Positions 16,175 to 25,118 of a stretch of 44,572 nucleotides of DNA are shown here, in pieces. Below the pieces are notes generated by a model. The model was not told the origin of the DNA, did not search any database, and saw nothing but the letters and a program-made list of their open reading frames with translations. The stretch comes from Planctomycetota bacterium (GTDB lineage: Bacteria; Planctomycetota; Phycisphaerae; UBA1845). The stretch spans positions 1 to 44,572 of the forward strand of contig JAJRYY010000194.1 of NCBI GenBank assembly GCA_024275565.1, written 5' to 3'. The position numbers and the translations under genes were made by a program. Position 1 is the first letter of the stretch. Every line of letters starts with the position of its first letter.

Positions 16175-18796
16175 TCATTGCGATCCACGCGAACTCCGGG
16201 ACCCCGAGTACCGTGTATTGTGGATACGATGACTGGCCTTCGTGGGTAATTCCGGCATCCCTCGACCATATCGCTGATGATCCATATCCCGGTATGGCAA
16301 CGGAAGAACCGTCCGCCCGCGCTCCACATGGTAATCCCCGTCTTTATCATACCCCACGCTGTAGAAGAAAAAGTCACGGGTGACACCCTGTGGCAGTGGC
16401 GGCAGGCGGTGCGCATCGAAGGAAAGTACAACTTCATCCCCACCGGCAAGAATCGCGAATTCGTCGTCTGCGTTTGACACGAGGTCAAGTACGTCGCCAT
16501 ACCGCGTGACGAACCCCGCAGGGCGACGTCGCCATTTGGGAGTATCGGTGGTGATTGAATAGCTGGGCCGATCGGGGAGGGTCACGGGATGTGGTGGGAT
16601 CACCCCATGACCATGCCATTGCAGTGTTGCTTCAGTCGGCAGCAGATGGGTCTCAGTCGAGCGATTGTGTGAAGTGCTGCTGAACAGGGCGATTCGGTCC
16701 CAGTGGATTTCGAAGGCCGTTGTGAGGCGCAATCTTTGCGCGGAGGTCGGGAGCTTACCCGTGAGATCGACGAGGATGGTCTTGGTCTTCCCAGCAGGTG
16801 CAGCCGGCGGGATGTCAATGGGCAGCCAGACGTTGTTCCCCGTGTCGCATTCCAGGGTTGGCCAGGGGTAGGGGAGGTCGGGGTGCAGGCTGGCTGCGAC
16901 GTTACCGGTTGCTCCCCCGTATTGCAGCCAACCGGTCAAGGCGAGGGTGAGCGGCTTCTCGGTGGAGAGCGCACCAAAATCGAGTGTGACTGAGAAGGGT
17001 TCGGCACTGCCTCGAAGCTGGGGAATCCTGAGTTTCTGCGGCGACACCACCTGGTCGTCAATGGATCGTAACGTGTGTGTCACATTGGTGGCACCCGCGT
17101 CGGAGGAATTGTCAACAGTGGCGTGGCGGAGCGGAATTCTGATGCCGAGGGTGACCAGTTCGCTTGGGGGGATGGGTTCCGGGCGGAGTGCGTCTGTGGT
17201 GTGGACTTCTGTCCCTGTGGGATGGTCGATGGCGACGAGGCGGACGCTGTCCAGATAGAGGATTTCGCGGAGTTCTTCCGTAATGCGGAGTTCGTAACGA
17301 TCGCCGATGGGCGGAAAATCCTCACTGCTGCCGATGCGGACGTATTCGTCGGGGTCAGTATCGACGAAGGTGTCCCGGTCACGGCGGAGTCCGAGCGGAG
17401 CAGCCCCGAGGATGTCTGTGATGAAGCGGAATTGTTCACCGTCCCACGCGTAGAGGTAGGGGCAGGATGCGGAGGAGACGCGGGGTTCCTTGAAGGTAAC
17501 CGGGTCAGTGCCGGAAAGTGACACTTCAACCTCTGCCTGCACGATTTGATCGGACCAGACGATTGTGATGGAATCCAACAGGGTTCGGTTTCCGACGCCG
17601 ATTTCGATGGGAAGCCGGTGGATGGTTCGGGCTGTCCGGAACGCACCTGCCCGGATTTCGACGAGCACGCCAAGTCCCGCATAATTCGAGCGTGTACCAA
17701 CAAGATTCATTTTCAGCAGACGATTCACGACGGAATTCTGGACACGATTTTCGAGTATATGGAGGCGTCTGTCACTTGTGGTAATGAGAAGGTCCGTGGT
17801 TCCGTCTCCGTTGAAGTCAGCCGGATGGATGGCTGTGATGGGATTCCCCGAGGTTGCGGATGCGATGCTGGACATTGCGGATGCGATATTTGTATCGCCG
17901 CTGACGTCGTCGAATTTCTGGAACCCCACATTGCGAAAGAGACGGAGCGTCTTCCCGGCTGCGGCGATGTCAAGCCAGCCATCGTTGTCATAATCGAGCA
18001 ATGCGAGTGCCCGGATGCTGAGGTTCTTCGTTTCGATCGTATAGCGTCCTGCATCACCACCAAAGACGATGTGGAGTGCGTCAGGTGCGGCGATGACGAT
18101 GTCGGCACGGAGATCGTTGTTCAGGTCGTCGATGGCGATGAGGTGTCCTGCGGGCAACTGTGGTGTGATGTCGAAGGGGGCGACCATGCCAAGAAGTTGA
18201 TTTGTGAAAAGTGTCGGTGGACTGGCACTCCGGGCGACAAAGAAGTCTATGGTTTCGTCGTTGTTGAAGTCACAGGCGATGGCGTTTGACGCACCCGGGA
18301 GGGGCGCGTCGAGCCCGGTATCGCTGGTGGCGTCTGTGAAGGAGAATGCACCGTCATTTCGGAAGAGGCGGAGTTTCCCGTCGGTGGCGATTGTGAGGAG
18401 GTCGAGCGTTCCGGTGTGGTCGAGATCGATGGGGAGCGTGGCGGTTGCGGGGGTTGTCGCGAAAGGGGTTTTAGTGGTGATGTCACTGAAAGTGAACGTT
18501 TCGTCGCCATTATCAGCCTTGTCGTCGCTCGCAGCATTTTCAGGACTCTCATCGTTTTTTGACCCGGAAAAAATGCGGACGGATGTCGGGCTTGCGGCGA
18601 TGATGTCGATGCGGGCATCGTTGTTGAGGTCAGCCACCGCCAGGTGTGTGATGGATGCTGCGTTGGGGCAGTCCGCTGTGGCGAGGGTCACCGAGGATTT
18701 ACCCCGAAACTCCAGGAGGACGAGTTTTCCGTCGGTCGTGGTAGCGAGAATATCGGCCATCCCATTTTGGTTCAGGTCCAGGGTGGCGACGGGCAC
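16175..18796 (-). CDS. FG-GAP/ASPIC-type surface protein (3' part of a TPR-FG-GAP frame)
   Basis: Read from GTG 18796 this is 873 residues. The N-terminal half has FG-GAP loops (DLNQNGMADILA, DLNNDARIDIIA, DLDHTGTLDLLT, DFNNDETIDFFV, DYDNDGWLDIAA, DFNGDGTTDLLI). An ASPIC-like segment comes next (GLGVLVEIRAGAFR to LLDSITIVWSD). A C-terminal region of about 400 residues opens with CPYLYAWDGEQFRFITDILG, seen in large planctomycete and acidobacterial propeller proteins; its function is unknown. There is no signal peptide at this start. The frame is open upstream for 43 codons to a TAA that ends the TPR ORF, in the same frame, and GTG 18796 is the only ATG/GTG/TTG codon in that stretch. The real start is therefore doubtful and the protein may belong with the TPR ORF. 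Confidence 0.75.
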   Translation of the reverse strand: MPVATLDLNQNGMADILATTTDGKLVLLEFRGKSSVTLATADCPNAASITHLAVADLNNDARIDIIAASPTSVRIFSGSKNDESPENAASDDKADNGDETFTFSDITTKTPFATTPATATLPIDLDHTGTLDLLTIATDGKLRLFRNDGAFSFTDATSDTGLDAPLPGASNAIACDFNNDETIDFFVARSASPPTLFTNQLLGMVAPFDITPQLPAGHLIAIDDLNNDLRADIVIAAPDALHIVFGGDAGRYTIETKNLSIRALALLDYDNDGWLDIAAAGKTLRLFRNVGFQKFDDVSGDTNIASAMSSIASATSGNPITAIHPADFNGDGTTDLLITTSDRRLHILENRVQNSVVNRLLKMNLVGTRSNYAGLGVLVEIRAGAFRTARTIHRLPIEIGVGNRTLLDSITIVWSDQIVQAEVEVSLSGTDPVTFKEPRVSSASCPYLYAWDGEQFRFITDILGAAPLGLRRDRDTFVDTDPDEYVRIGSSEDFPPIGDRYELRITEELREILYLDSVRLVAIDHPTGTEVHTTDALRPEPIPPSELVTLGIRIPLRHATVDNSSDAGATNVTHTLRSIDDQVVSPQKLRIPQLRGSAEPFSVTLDFGALSTEKPLTLALTGWLQYGGATGNVAASLHPDLPYPWPTLECDTGNNVWLPIDIPPAAPAGKTKTILVDLTGKLPTSAQRLRLTTAFEIHWDRIALFSSTSHNRSTETHLLPTEATLQWHGHGVIPPHPVTLPDRPSYSITTDTPKWRRRPAGFVTRYGDVLDLVSNADDEFAILAGGDEVVLSFDAHRLPPLPQGVTRDFFFYSVGYDKDGDYHVERGRTVLPLPYRDMDHQRYGRGMPELPTKASHRIHNTRYSGSRSSRGSQ

Positions 18797-18928
18797 GCGT
18801 AATGCCTCAGGAAATTTGACTTTGGTGCTTTTGAATTGAACATTGATGGGGGGCGGTGGATGATCGATTGCGGTCGCTGCCCGGGCCTGCGTATGGACGC
18901 ATTGCTCGTAGAAATATTCGGTTTTTTA
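18797..18928 (-). other. In-frame TAA between the TPR and FG-GAP frames
   Basis: The TPR ORF ends LEEHHRDL then TAA (18928-18926). The same frame then continues KTEYFYEQCV and on through a Pro-rich linker (AIDHPPPPINVQF) into the FG-GAP protein without another stop. TAA cannot be selenocysteine. A TAC/TAT to TAA change (a Tyr before KTEYFYEQ), a base-call error beside the A6 run, or true separate genes are the options. It is recorded as a possible interrupted gene. Confidence 0.5.
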
Positions 18929-19687
18929 CAGATCGCGGTGATGTTCTTCGAGTCTCGCGTGGGTCTGGAGTTCGGTGCGGGCTTCGTCGCGTTTGCCGGC
19001 GCGAGCGAGAAGTTGACCGAGCATGTAGTGGGCGGAAGGATGCTTCGGGTCGAGGGCGACGCAATCACGGAGATCCCGGATGGCGGCGTTGTTTTCCCCG
19101 ATCTCCTTGTGCGCACGCCCAAGCTGGTAGCTGACGGCTGCGATACCGGGTTCGAGCGATTTGGATTGGTCGAGGGCTTTGATGGCGGCGACAAAATCAC
19201 GATTCCTGATCTGCGCACAACCGACGATATAGTAACCAGCCGCAGATTCAGGATCGATCTGGATTGCTTCGCGGGCATGTCGGATGGCGTCGTCGAGATT
19301 GTTTGCCCGCAAATTCGTATTCGCCAGGTTAAGCCGTGTCGCAGCATCTGAGGGGTGGATACGAGCGGCTGTTGTGAAAAGCTTGAGGGCTTTGGCGAAT
19401 TCTCCCTTGTCGTAAAGTGCTTTGCCGAGATTTCCAAGCCGCGTCCATTCGTTGATATCGGTCGCTTTTTTGGAATCATCAGCCAGGACCGGTGCTACGA
19501 GTATGACCAGGACGACGATAAACGGGACGAATGGTGTCGCAAGTGTGACGTTTGATTCTGCTTTCTTCGTGATCCTCAATGCGCAGAGAAATGCCAAGAT
19601 AGTGCCAAGACATTGTACGTGTCCGGGCAACGTATCCACGGACGTATTGTCCGGATCGCCGGGCGTGTCGTTTTTTGTGTCGGTCAT
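18926..19687 (-). CDS. Membrane- or export-targeted TPR protein
   Basis: 253 residues from ATG 19687 (an in-frame ATG at 19735 is also possible). A polar leader with a first hydrophobic stretch (about 25-36) precedes a strong hydrophobic segment (ATPFVPFIVVLVILVAPVLA, about 50-69) that is either a late signal peptide, cut near LA-DDS, or a membrane anchor. From about 78 to the end come about five tetratricopeptide repeats with clear A-G-F-P patterns (NLGKALYDKGEFAKAL, NLANTNLRANNLDDAI, YQLGRAHKEIGENNAAI, YMLGQLLARAGKRDEA). TPRs mediate protein contacts. The ORF ends at a TAA after which the same frame continues into an FG-GAP protein, and TPR plus FG-GAP/ASPIC is a known architecture in Planctomycetota and Acidobacteria, so this may be the N-terminus of one gene. 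Confidence 0.78.
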   Translation of the reverse strand: MTDTKNDTPGDPDNTSVDTLPGHVQCLGTILAFLCALRITKKAESNVTLATPFVPFIVVLVILVAPVLADDSKKATDINEWTRLGNLGKALYDKGEFAKALKLFTTAARIHPSDAATRLNLANTNLRANNLDDAIRHAREAIQIDPESAAGYYIVGCAQIRNRDFVAAIKALDQSKSLEPGIAAVSYQLGRAHKEIGENNAAIRDLRDCVALDPKHPSAHYMLGQLLARAGKRDEARTELQTHARLEEHHRDL

Positions 19688-19763
19688 CAGTGTGCTAACC
19701 CATCCGTGAAAAAAAATACTAGCCAGTTCGTCCAATTGCGATTAGGTATTATGCAGCAACATT

Positions 19764-19817
19764 TTATTTGATGCATCCATGTTATCTGATGCACCCATGA
19801 ATTGTTTGATGCTATCA
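19764..19817. repeat. 18-bp x3 degenerate repeat in a divergent promoter region
   Basis: Units at 19764-19781, 19782-19799 and 19800-19817 share TTTGATGC or CTGATGC cores, and two share CCATG. They lie in the 164-bp gap between the divergent TPR gene and RNase D gene, so they may carry regulator sites for either. No firm -35/-10 pair was found. Confidence 0.65.
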
Positions 19818-19851
19818 CGCGTCTTTTGTGATGATGGCGTGAGGAGAAGCT

Positions 19852-21105
19852 TTGTCAAAGTCGTCGAAATCATCGCGTGGAAAAAAAGCGAAACAGCACC
19901 GCCCTGATCCGGTGGAGTGTAAAACGCGTATGATAGAGGATCTGGGGGAATTGGAGGAATTCTGCGAACGACTCGTCGAATCGGGGAGATTCGCGTTTGA
20001 TGCAGAGTTTGTAGCCGAAGGGTCGTATGACGCTGAGGTGAGCCTTCTTCAGGTGGCGACGGATGACGGGGTCTGGCTGATCGATCCCTACAAAGGGTAC
20101 GATCTGGGGTGTTTTTGGGACCTTATCAGCCGGGATGACGTGAAAAAGGTCGTTCACGCGGGGTTGGAAGATTTCGGCTTGTCCTGCGTGCATACGGGTA
20201 AAGCTCCACTGAATGTGTTCGATGTCCAGATCGCTGCCGGTCTGGTGGATGTGGATTATCCGATGAGTCTGCAGCGGCTGGTTCGGGCTGTCATGGGGGT
20301 CCGGCTGGGGAAATCTCAGACCCTGACGGACTGGCGGCAGCGACCGTTGTCAGCCAAGCAGATTCAATATGCGGTGGACGATGTCGCGTATTTGCTCCCA
20401 ATTCACGATAAATTGTGCGAACGACTGGAGAAAAAGGGGCGGACGGAGTGGGCGAAGGCTGAATTTGCGCGATTTTCGTCGCTCGAGCTGTACAAAGCCA
20501 AGGATGAGGAGTTGTTTCGGAAGGTGAAGGGGATCGGTGGTCTGAATGGTGAGGCGCTTTCGATCCTTCGGGAGCTGACGATCGAGCGAGATCGGATGGG
20601 ACAGCAGTTTAATCGTCCCCCACGGGCGTTGTTGAAGGATTATCTCATGGTGGCCATTGCTCGACATGGATGGCATCGACGGGATGATTTGCAGTCGCTT
20701 CGCGGGTTTCAGTTGACCGGAAACGCGCTGAAACAGGTTGGTGAGGCTGTCAAACGTGGTCTTGAGGTTCCAGAGGCAGATCGACCGCAACCGCCGGATG
20801 TGCTGGAAGAGACTGCCGACGAGGTTCTGCTGGGCAAGGTGGTTTCTGCAGTATTGCATGATTTTTGTCAGCGTGAGCGGATATCCGGTGGATTGCTGGC
20901 GACGAATAAAGACATTCGTGCCCTGGTGATGACCCATACCCGGCCCGATTCTGACCGTGTTGATGCACGTGGCTTGCAGCGTGGGTGGCGTGAGGAGGCT
21001 GTTGGGGGGTTATTGGACGAGCTTTTGTCGGGGTCTCTCGCGTTGCGCGTGGTTCAGGAGGGGAGACGTTTCCGGCTTGGTGTTGAGCGTGGGGATGGGC
21101 ATTAA
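19852..21105 (+). CDS. rnd: Ribonuclease D (DEDDy 3'-5' exonuclease with HRDC domain)
   Basis: RNA 3'-end processing exonuclease, 417 residues. The DEDDy residues are visible: Asp50 and Glu52 (FDAEF), Asp107 (HAGLEDF), and Tyr173/Asp177 (YAVDDVAYL). An HRDC nucleic-acid-binding domain follows at about 215-300 (VKGIGGLNGEALSILRELTIERD), with a second helical HRDC-like part after it. The N-terminus is Ser/Lys-rich. TTG 19852 is the start: GAGGAG lies 5 nt upstream and no better codon is near. The 3' end, including the TAA stop, lies inside a 19-bp degenerate tandem array. RNase D upstream of pnp gives a small RNA-processing neighbourhood with S15. Confidence 0.93.
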   Translation: MSKSSKSSRGKKAKQHRPDPVECKTRMIEDLGELEEFCERLVESGRFAFDAEFVAEGSYDAEVSLLQVATDDGVWLIDPYKGYDLGCFWDLISRDDVKKVVHAGLEDFGLSCVHTGKAPLNVFDVQIAAGLVDVDYPMSLQRLVRAVMGVRLGKSQTLTDWRQRPLSAKQIQYAVDDVAYLLPIHDKLCERLEKKGRTEWAKAEFARFSSLELYKAKDEELFRKVKGIGGLNGEALSILRELTIERDRMGQQFNRPPRALLKDYLMVAIARHGWHRRDDLQSLRGFQLTGNALKQVGEAVKRGLEVPEADRPQPPDVLEETADEVLLGKVVSAVLHDFCQRERISGGLLATNKDIRALVMTHTRPDSDRVDARGLQRGWREEAVGGLLDELLSGSLALRVVQEGRRFRLGVERGDGH

Positions 21106-21215
21106 GCGTGGGGATGGCGCTGGTTGTGGGGATGGGTGTTGATTTGGGGGGATGGGCTTTGAACGCTGGGATTGTCGTTGAGCGTTGAGACTGTCGTTGG
21201 GCAGGTGGTGGGGTG
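21083..21215 (+). repeat. About seven degenerate 19-bp tandem repeats across the rnd stop codon
   Basis: Units begin near 21083, 21102, 21121, 21139, 21159, 21178 and 21197 (18-20 bp). The consensus is TTGAGCGTGGGGATGGGC, with decay toward the 3' end. The rnd stop TAA is formed in unit 2, where TTGAGC has become TTAAGC. Confidence 0.7.
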
Positions 21216-21349
21216 TCGGGGGTGAGGCGTAACTTGCTTGCAACTGGTATTGTCGGTGTCTATACTCCTATGCGGGGTTTCCTGGTGGGGATTGCGTAGG
21301 CCTCGGATAGGGTCCGTATTCATCGTAAGTCATTGGTACTGGAGAAGTT

Positions 21350-21733
21350 ATGAGCAATGATACGCTTCAGGACAAGTGTATATTGATCGTTGACGACGAC
21401 CCTGATGTTGTGGAGGCGTTGAGTTCGGTTTTTTCCGACAGTGGGGCGCACGTTACGACGGCTGTGGACGGTAATGAAGCCATCGAGCGTGCTCAGCAGG
21501 ATCATCCTGATCTTGTGGTTCTGGACGCGATGCTGCCCAAGCGGAGCGGGTTTCTGGTGCTGGAAAAGCTGAAAGGTGCCGGAGATCAGCGTCCACGGGT
21601 GATTATGATAACTGGAAATCAGGGGAAGCGGCATCAGACCTGGGCTGAGACCCTGGGTGTGGACGCGTATTTTAACAAGCCGTTTCGTCTGGACCGGTTG
21701 ATGGAGTCAGTTGAGAAGTTGCTTGTGGGTTGA
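21350..21733 (+). CDS. CheY-like single-domain response regulator
   Basis: Stand-alone phospho-receiver of 127 residues with all switch residues: Asp15-Asp17 (VDDDPD), phospho-acceptor Asp59 (VVLDAMLP), Thr88 (MITGN) and Lys110 (NKPF). There is no output domain. GGAGAAG precedes ATG 21350. No histidine kinase lies nearby, so the partner is unknown. Such single receivers work in phosphorelays or bind target proteins. The last codons and the stop begin an array of ~19-bp repeats that continues 85 bp downstream. Confidence 0.9.
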   Translation: MSNDTLQDKCILIVDDDPDVVEALSSVFSDSGAHVTTAVDGNEAIERAQQDHPDLVVLDAMLPKRSGFLVLEKLKGAGDQRPRVIMITGNQGKRHQTWAETLGVDAYFNKPFRLDRLMESVEKLLVG

Positions 21734-21820
21734 AAAGTTCTGGTCGGCTGAGAAGTACTGGTCGGCTGAGAAGTTTTTGGTCGGTTGAAAGGTTGCTTGT
21801 CGGCTTGAGCTTCTCGGCTG
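21711..21820 (+). repeat. Five to six degenerate 18-19-bp tandem repeats across a stop codon
   Basis: Units start near 21711, 21730, 21749, 21767, 21786 and 21806, with consensus TTGAGAAGTTCTGGTCGGC. The first unit is the end of the response-regulator gene and the second contains its TGA stop. Each later unit repeats a TGA. It lies in the gap before rpsO. Confidence 0.75.
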
Positions 21821-21985
21821 AATCGGTTTGCTGGGGTGTGAAGTGGGGTTGCGTTTGTCTGAATCTGTTGTTACTGTTCGCAGATTCCGGTGGAGGCGTG
21901 ATGCGTTCTTCGGGATTATGCGTAGCTGGTTGTGTTGGTAATGGGTTGGATGGTTTAGGTTGGAATTGAAGTATTAGCAGGGATT

Positions 21986-22249
21986 ATGACACCAGAAATC
22001 AAATCATCGATTGTTGAGGAATATCGCGTTCACGGTGGCGACACCGGATCACCCGAGGTTCAGGTTGCGATTTTGACCAGTCGGATCCAGGAATTGACCG
22101 AGCATTTGAAGATCCACAAGAAGGATCATTCTTCTCGTCGAGGTCTCCTGAAAATGGTAGGGCGTCGCGCGAGCCTGTTGAAGTATCTGGTTGGAAAGAA
22201 TCGCCAGCGTTATAAGGACGTGATTTCGCGTCTTGGGTTGCGCAAATAG
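21986..22249 (+). CDS. rpsO: 30S ribosomal protein S15
   Basis: Primary 16S rRNA-binding protein of the small-subunit platform, 87 residues. Start [26 protein letters not shown] and the [12 protein letters not shown] and [10 protein letters not shown] segments are diagnostic of S15. The length is within two residues of the E. coli protein. The rpsO-pnp order seen here is widely conserved in bacteria. The 502-bp gap to pnp is longer than usual, so pnp may have its own promoter. Confidence 0.97.
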   Translation: MTPEIKSSIVEEYRVHGGDTGSPEVQVAILTSRIQELTEHLKIHKKDHSSRRGLLKMVGRRASLLKYLVGKNRQRYKDVISRLGLRK

Positions 22250-22751
22250 TCGCTTTCCCGCGTCGATTGGTCGTGCAAGTCAGCCGCGCAGGTTGGTTGT
22301 GCGCCGGTGAGTTGCGTCAATTGGTGAGTTGATGCGGGTGGGGCGTTTTCAGGGGCTGTCTGTGGTCTGTTTCGGGTATCCCGGGCTGGCGGCGATCTGT
22401 GGAGTTTGGTTTTACGCTTGCCGATTTTTCCCGCGTGGTATCCCGCCGAATTTTTCAATCCCCACCGCAGTTCGATGGCCAGAGGCGGGTTTTCCATTTG
22501 GTGGGCGGTTATCCATTGGGTGGGCGGTTCGCTGTTTTTGTGGGTTCCGCCTGGGGCAGGTCTGCGGCTGACTCTTCAAAGAATCATGAATCTTGAAACA
22601 ATGTGTTGAATATATGTTGGAAATGCGACGGAGGAGTCCGGTTTCATTGTGGGAACGGGCGTTTGGATCCATTGGGGGTTCGCTTCGTTGACAGTCGCGT
22701 TCTGCGCCGAGGGTCGCAGGCTGTATTGTCGGTATCGGCAGAAATGACGGG
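22250..22751 (+). other. 502-bp rpsO-pnp intergenic region
   Basis: No supported gene. It holds a 17-bp duplication (22306-22322 and 22323-22339, GGTGAGTTG core) and a 19-bp duplication (22494-22531). Near the pnp start is a possible leader hairpin at about 22689-22728 (CTGCG/CGCAG inner stem, ACAG/CTGT outer pairs). Many bacteria control pnp through a leader hairpin, so this is the place to look, but the fold is weak. No clear terminator follows rpsO. Confidence 0.5.
22494..22531 (+). repeat. 19-bp direct duplication upstream of pnp
   Basis: Two adjacent 19-bp copies (22494-22512, 22513-22531) share CCATT-GGTGGGCGGTT and differ at three positions. Nothing suggests a coding role. Confidence 0.75.
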
Positions 22752-24917
22752 ATGGATATGGAATCAGTTGTAGTGAAACGTGAAATTGGAGGCCGGACAC
22801 TCAGTATTGAGACCGGTAAATTGGCGAAGCAGGCTGCTGGTGCGGTTGTGGTTCGCTATGGAGATACGTCAGTTCTTGTGACGGTGGTGACGTCCGATCC
22901 TCGTCCGGGCATCGATTTTTTCCCGTTGACGGTGGATTACCGTGAGCGGATCTACGCAGCTGGCAAGTTTCCGGGTGGTTTTTTCAAGCGTGAAGGTCGT
23001 CCGACGACCAAGGAAATTCTGACGTGTCGGATGATTGACCGTCCGCTCCGCCCATTGTTTCCTGATGGTTACCATGATGAGGTTTTGATTCAGGCATTGG
23101 TGATGTCGTCCGATCCTGAGTGCGACCCCGACCTGCTGAGTTTGATTGGTGCGTCTGCGTGTCTTTGTATCTCGAAAATTCCGTTCGATACCGCCATTGG
23201 CGTGGTTCGCGTCGGGTTGATTGAGGGCGAGCTGGTCCTGAATCCGAGTGAAGCTCAGCTTGAATACAGCGAGATGGACATGGTTGTCGCGGGTCATAAG
23301 GACGCGCTCAACATGATCGAGGTGGGTGCTTCCGAGGTTGAAGAAGAGCCAATGGCTGACGCGTTGCAGTTTGGTCAGAAGGCGGTTGCCGATATTTGTG
23401 GAATGATCGAGGAGTTGGTTTCGCATGGTTCCTGCCCTGTGGAATGGACGCCTGCAGTCATCCCGGATTCGTTGAAATCGAATGTTCGCGAGTTGGCTGA
23501 GGCCAAGATTCGTGAAGCTCGTCGGATCAAGGGCAAGCTGGAACGTAAGGCAGCTGTCCGTGAGATTTATAATGCGACGATCGATTCGCTCATGCCGGAG
23601 GATGCCGAGGATCTTGATTTCACTCGGGACCAGGTTCGCAATGAGCTGGATAAGCTTGAGGAATCTATCGTCATGGACATGATCATGTCCGAAGATTTCC
23701 GTTCTGATGGTCGCGGGTGTGAAGATTTGCGGGCGCTGGATTCGGAAGTTGGCATCCTTCCTCGTGTACACGGGTCAGCCTTGTTCACCCGTGGTGAGAC
23801 GCAGGCGCTTGTGGTTGCGACGGTGGGTACATCGCGTGACGAGCAGCGTGTGGATGGTCTTGGCGAGGAATATAGCAAGAAATTCATGCTGCATTATACG
23901 TTCCCGCCGTTCAGTGTGGGTGAGGTGAAGCGTGTGGGTGCGGTGAGTCGTCGTGAGATCGGTCACGGTGCTTTGGCAGAGCGGTCGCTTGAGCGTGTCC
24001 TTCCGTCGCCGGACAAATTCTCTTATACGGTGCGTCTTGCGTCTGAGATTCTTGAATCCAATGGTTCCAGTTCGATGGCTTCTGTTTGCGGCGGGACGCT
24101 CGCGTTGATGGATGCTGGCGTACCGATCAGTCGTCCGGTCGCGGGCATCAGCATTGGCATGGCGAGCAAGGGCGACGATTACAAGCTCTTTGCCGACATC
24201 ACCGGTGAAGAAGATCACTTCGGTGACATGGATTTCAAGGTGGCTGGCACACAGCGTGGAATCACGGGTATTCAGCTCGATATTAAGGTTCGCGGCCTGA
24301 CGGATAAGCACATCCGTGAAGCCTTCGCACTTGCCAAGGAGAAGCGTCTCGAGATTCTTCGGAACATGCTTCAGGCGCTACCACGTCCTCGGAAGGAACT
24401 GAGCGAGTTTGCTCCACGTATTCTGACCATCAAGATCAATCCTGAGAAAATCGGGAAGGTCATTGGACCGGGCGGCAGTGGAATTCGTGGCATTGAGGGT
24501 GAGACAGGTGCTCGCGTGGACATCGACGACGATGGAACGATCCAGATTGCATCAACGAATGCTGCTGCGGCTGAGCGTGCGCTTGAGATGGTTGAGCTTG
24601 TCACGCAGGAAGTGAAGGACGGGAAGATCTACGATGGCAAGGTGACGAGCGTGAAGGATTTCGGAGCGTTCATTGAGGTTGCCCCAGGCCAGGACGGTCT
24701 TTGTCACATCAGCGAGCTTTCAGACGGTTATATCAAGAGCGTGGCAGAAGTTTGCTCTGTCGGCGACCGTATGCGTGTTAAAGTGATCGCGATCGATGGT
24801 CAAGGTCGGATCAAGTTGTCTCGTCGTCAGGCGATCATCGAAGAAGAGGGTGGTGGTGACAGCGATGACAGTGGTGATGGCGGCGACGACGATCACGGTG
24901 ACGATCAGGACGATTAG
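22752..24917 (+). CDS. pnp: Polyribonucleotide nucleotidyltransferase (PNPase)
   Basis: Phosphorolytic 3'-5' exoribonuclease and degradosome core enzyme, 721 residues. The order is standard: first RNase PH domain (about 10-145, with FPLTVDYRERIYAAGK and GGFFKREGRPT), helical domain, second RNase PH domain (LPRVHGSALFTRGETQAL, then DHFGDMDFKVAGT with the catalytic Asp pair), KH domain (KIGKVIGPGGSGIRGI), and S1 domain (GKVTSVKDFGAFIEV, then GLCHISELS). It ends in a tail of almost only Asp, Gly, Ser and Glu, 25 or so residues long. ATG 22752 and ATG 22758 are both possible. It lies downstream of rpsO and ends about 70 bp before a strong terminator. Confidence 0.98.
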   Translation: MDMESVVVKREIGGRTLSIETGKLAKQAAGAVVVRYGDTSVLVTVVTSDPRPGIDFFPLTVDYRERIYAAGKFPGGFFKREGRPTTKEILTCRMIDRPLRPLFPDGYHDEVLIQALVMSSDPECDPDLLSLIGASACLCISKIPFDTAIGVVRVGLIEGELVLNPSEAQLEYSEMDMVVAGHKDALNMIEVGASEVEEEPMADALQFGQKAVADICGMIEELVSHGSCPVEWTPAVIPDSLKSNVRELAEAKIREARRIKGKLERKAAVREIYNATIDSLMPEDAEDLDFTRDQVRNELDKLEESIVMDMIMSEDFRSDGRGCEDLRALDSEVGILPRVHGSALFTRGETQALVVATVGTSRDEQRVDGLGEEYSKKFMLHYTFPPFSVGEVKRVGAVSRREIGHGALAERSLERVLPSPDKFSYTVRLASEILESNGSSSMASVCGGTLALMDAGVPISRPVAGISIGMASKGDDYKLFADITGEEDHFGDMDFKVAGTQRGITGIQLDIKVRGLTDKHIREAFALAKEKRLEILRNMLQALPRPRKELSEFAPRILTIKINPEKIGKVIGPGGSGIRGIEGETGARVDIDDDGTIQIASTNAAAAERALEMVELVTQEVKDGKIYDGKVTSVKDFGAFIEVAPGQDGLCHISELSDGYIKSVAEVCSVGDRMRVKVIAIDGQGRIKLSRRQAIIEEEGGGDSDDSGDGGDDDHGDDQDD

Positions 24918-24990
24918 ATCTTGCGGCGGTTTGGCTGGGTTCTTATCCTCTTGAACCGTGTGACGTGTCATGCCATATAGAATAGAATCC

Positions 24991-25024
24991 AGCGGGGGCG
25001 TCCTTTCGGGCGTTCCCGCTTTTT
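24991..25024 (+). terminator. Strong rho-independent terminator after pnp
   Basis: A 13-bp stem with a few G-U pairs, starting AGCGGGGGCG and closing CGTTCCCGCT around a TTTC loop (24991-25020), is followed by five T. Part of it, GCGTTCCCGCTT, recurs just downstream at about 25032. Confidence 0.88.
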
Positions 25025-25118
25025 GGATTTTGAGCGTTCCCGCTTGCCGGTATTCGAGTCGGTGTTGCGACATGGTTGGTTCCCTGGTTCTGAGGATTTT
25101 GCATGGGTGGGTTTGGCG

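Noticed and set aside
18926-18928. Selenocysteine at the TPR-FG-GAP junction
   Set aside because: The codon is TAA, not TGA.
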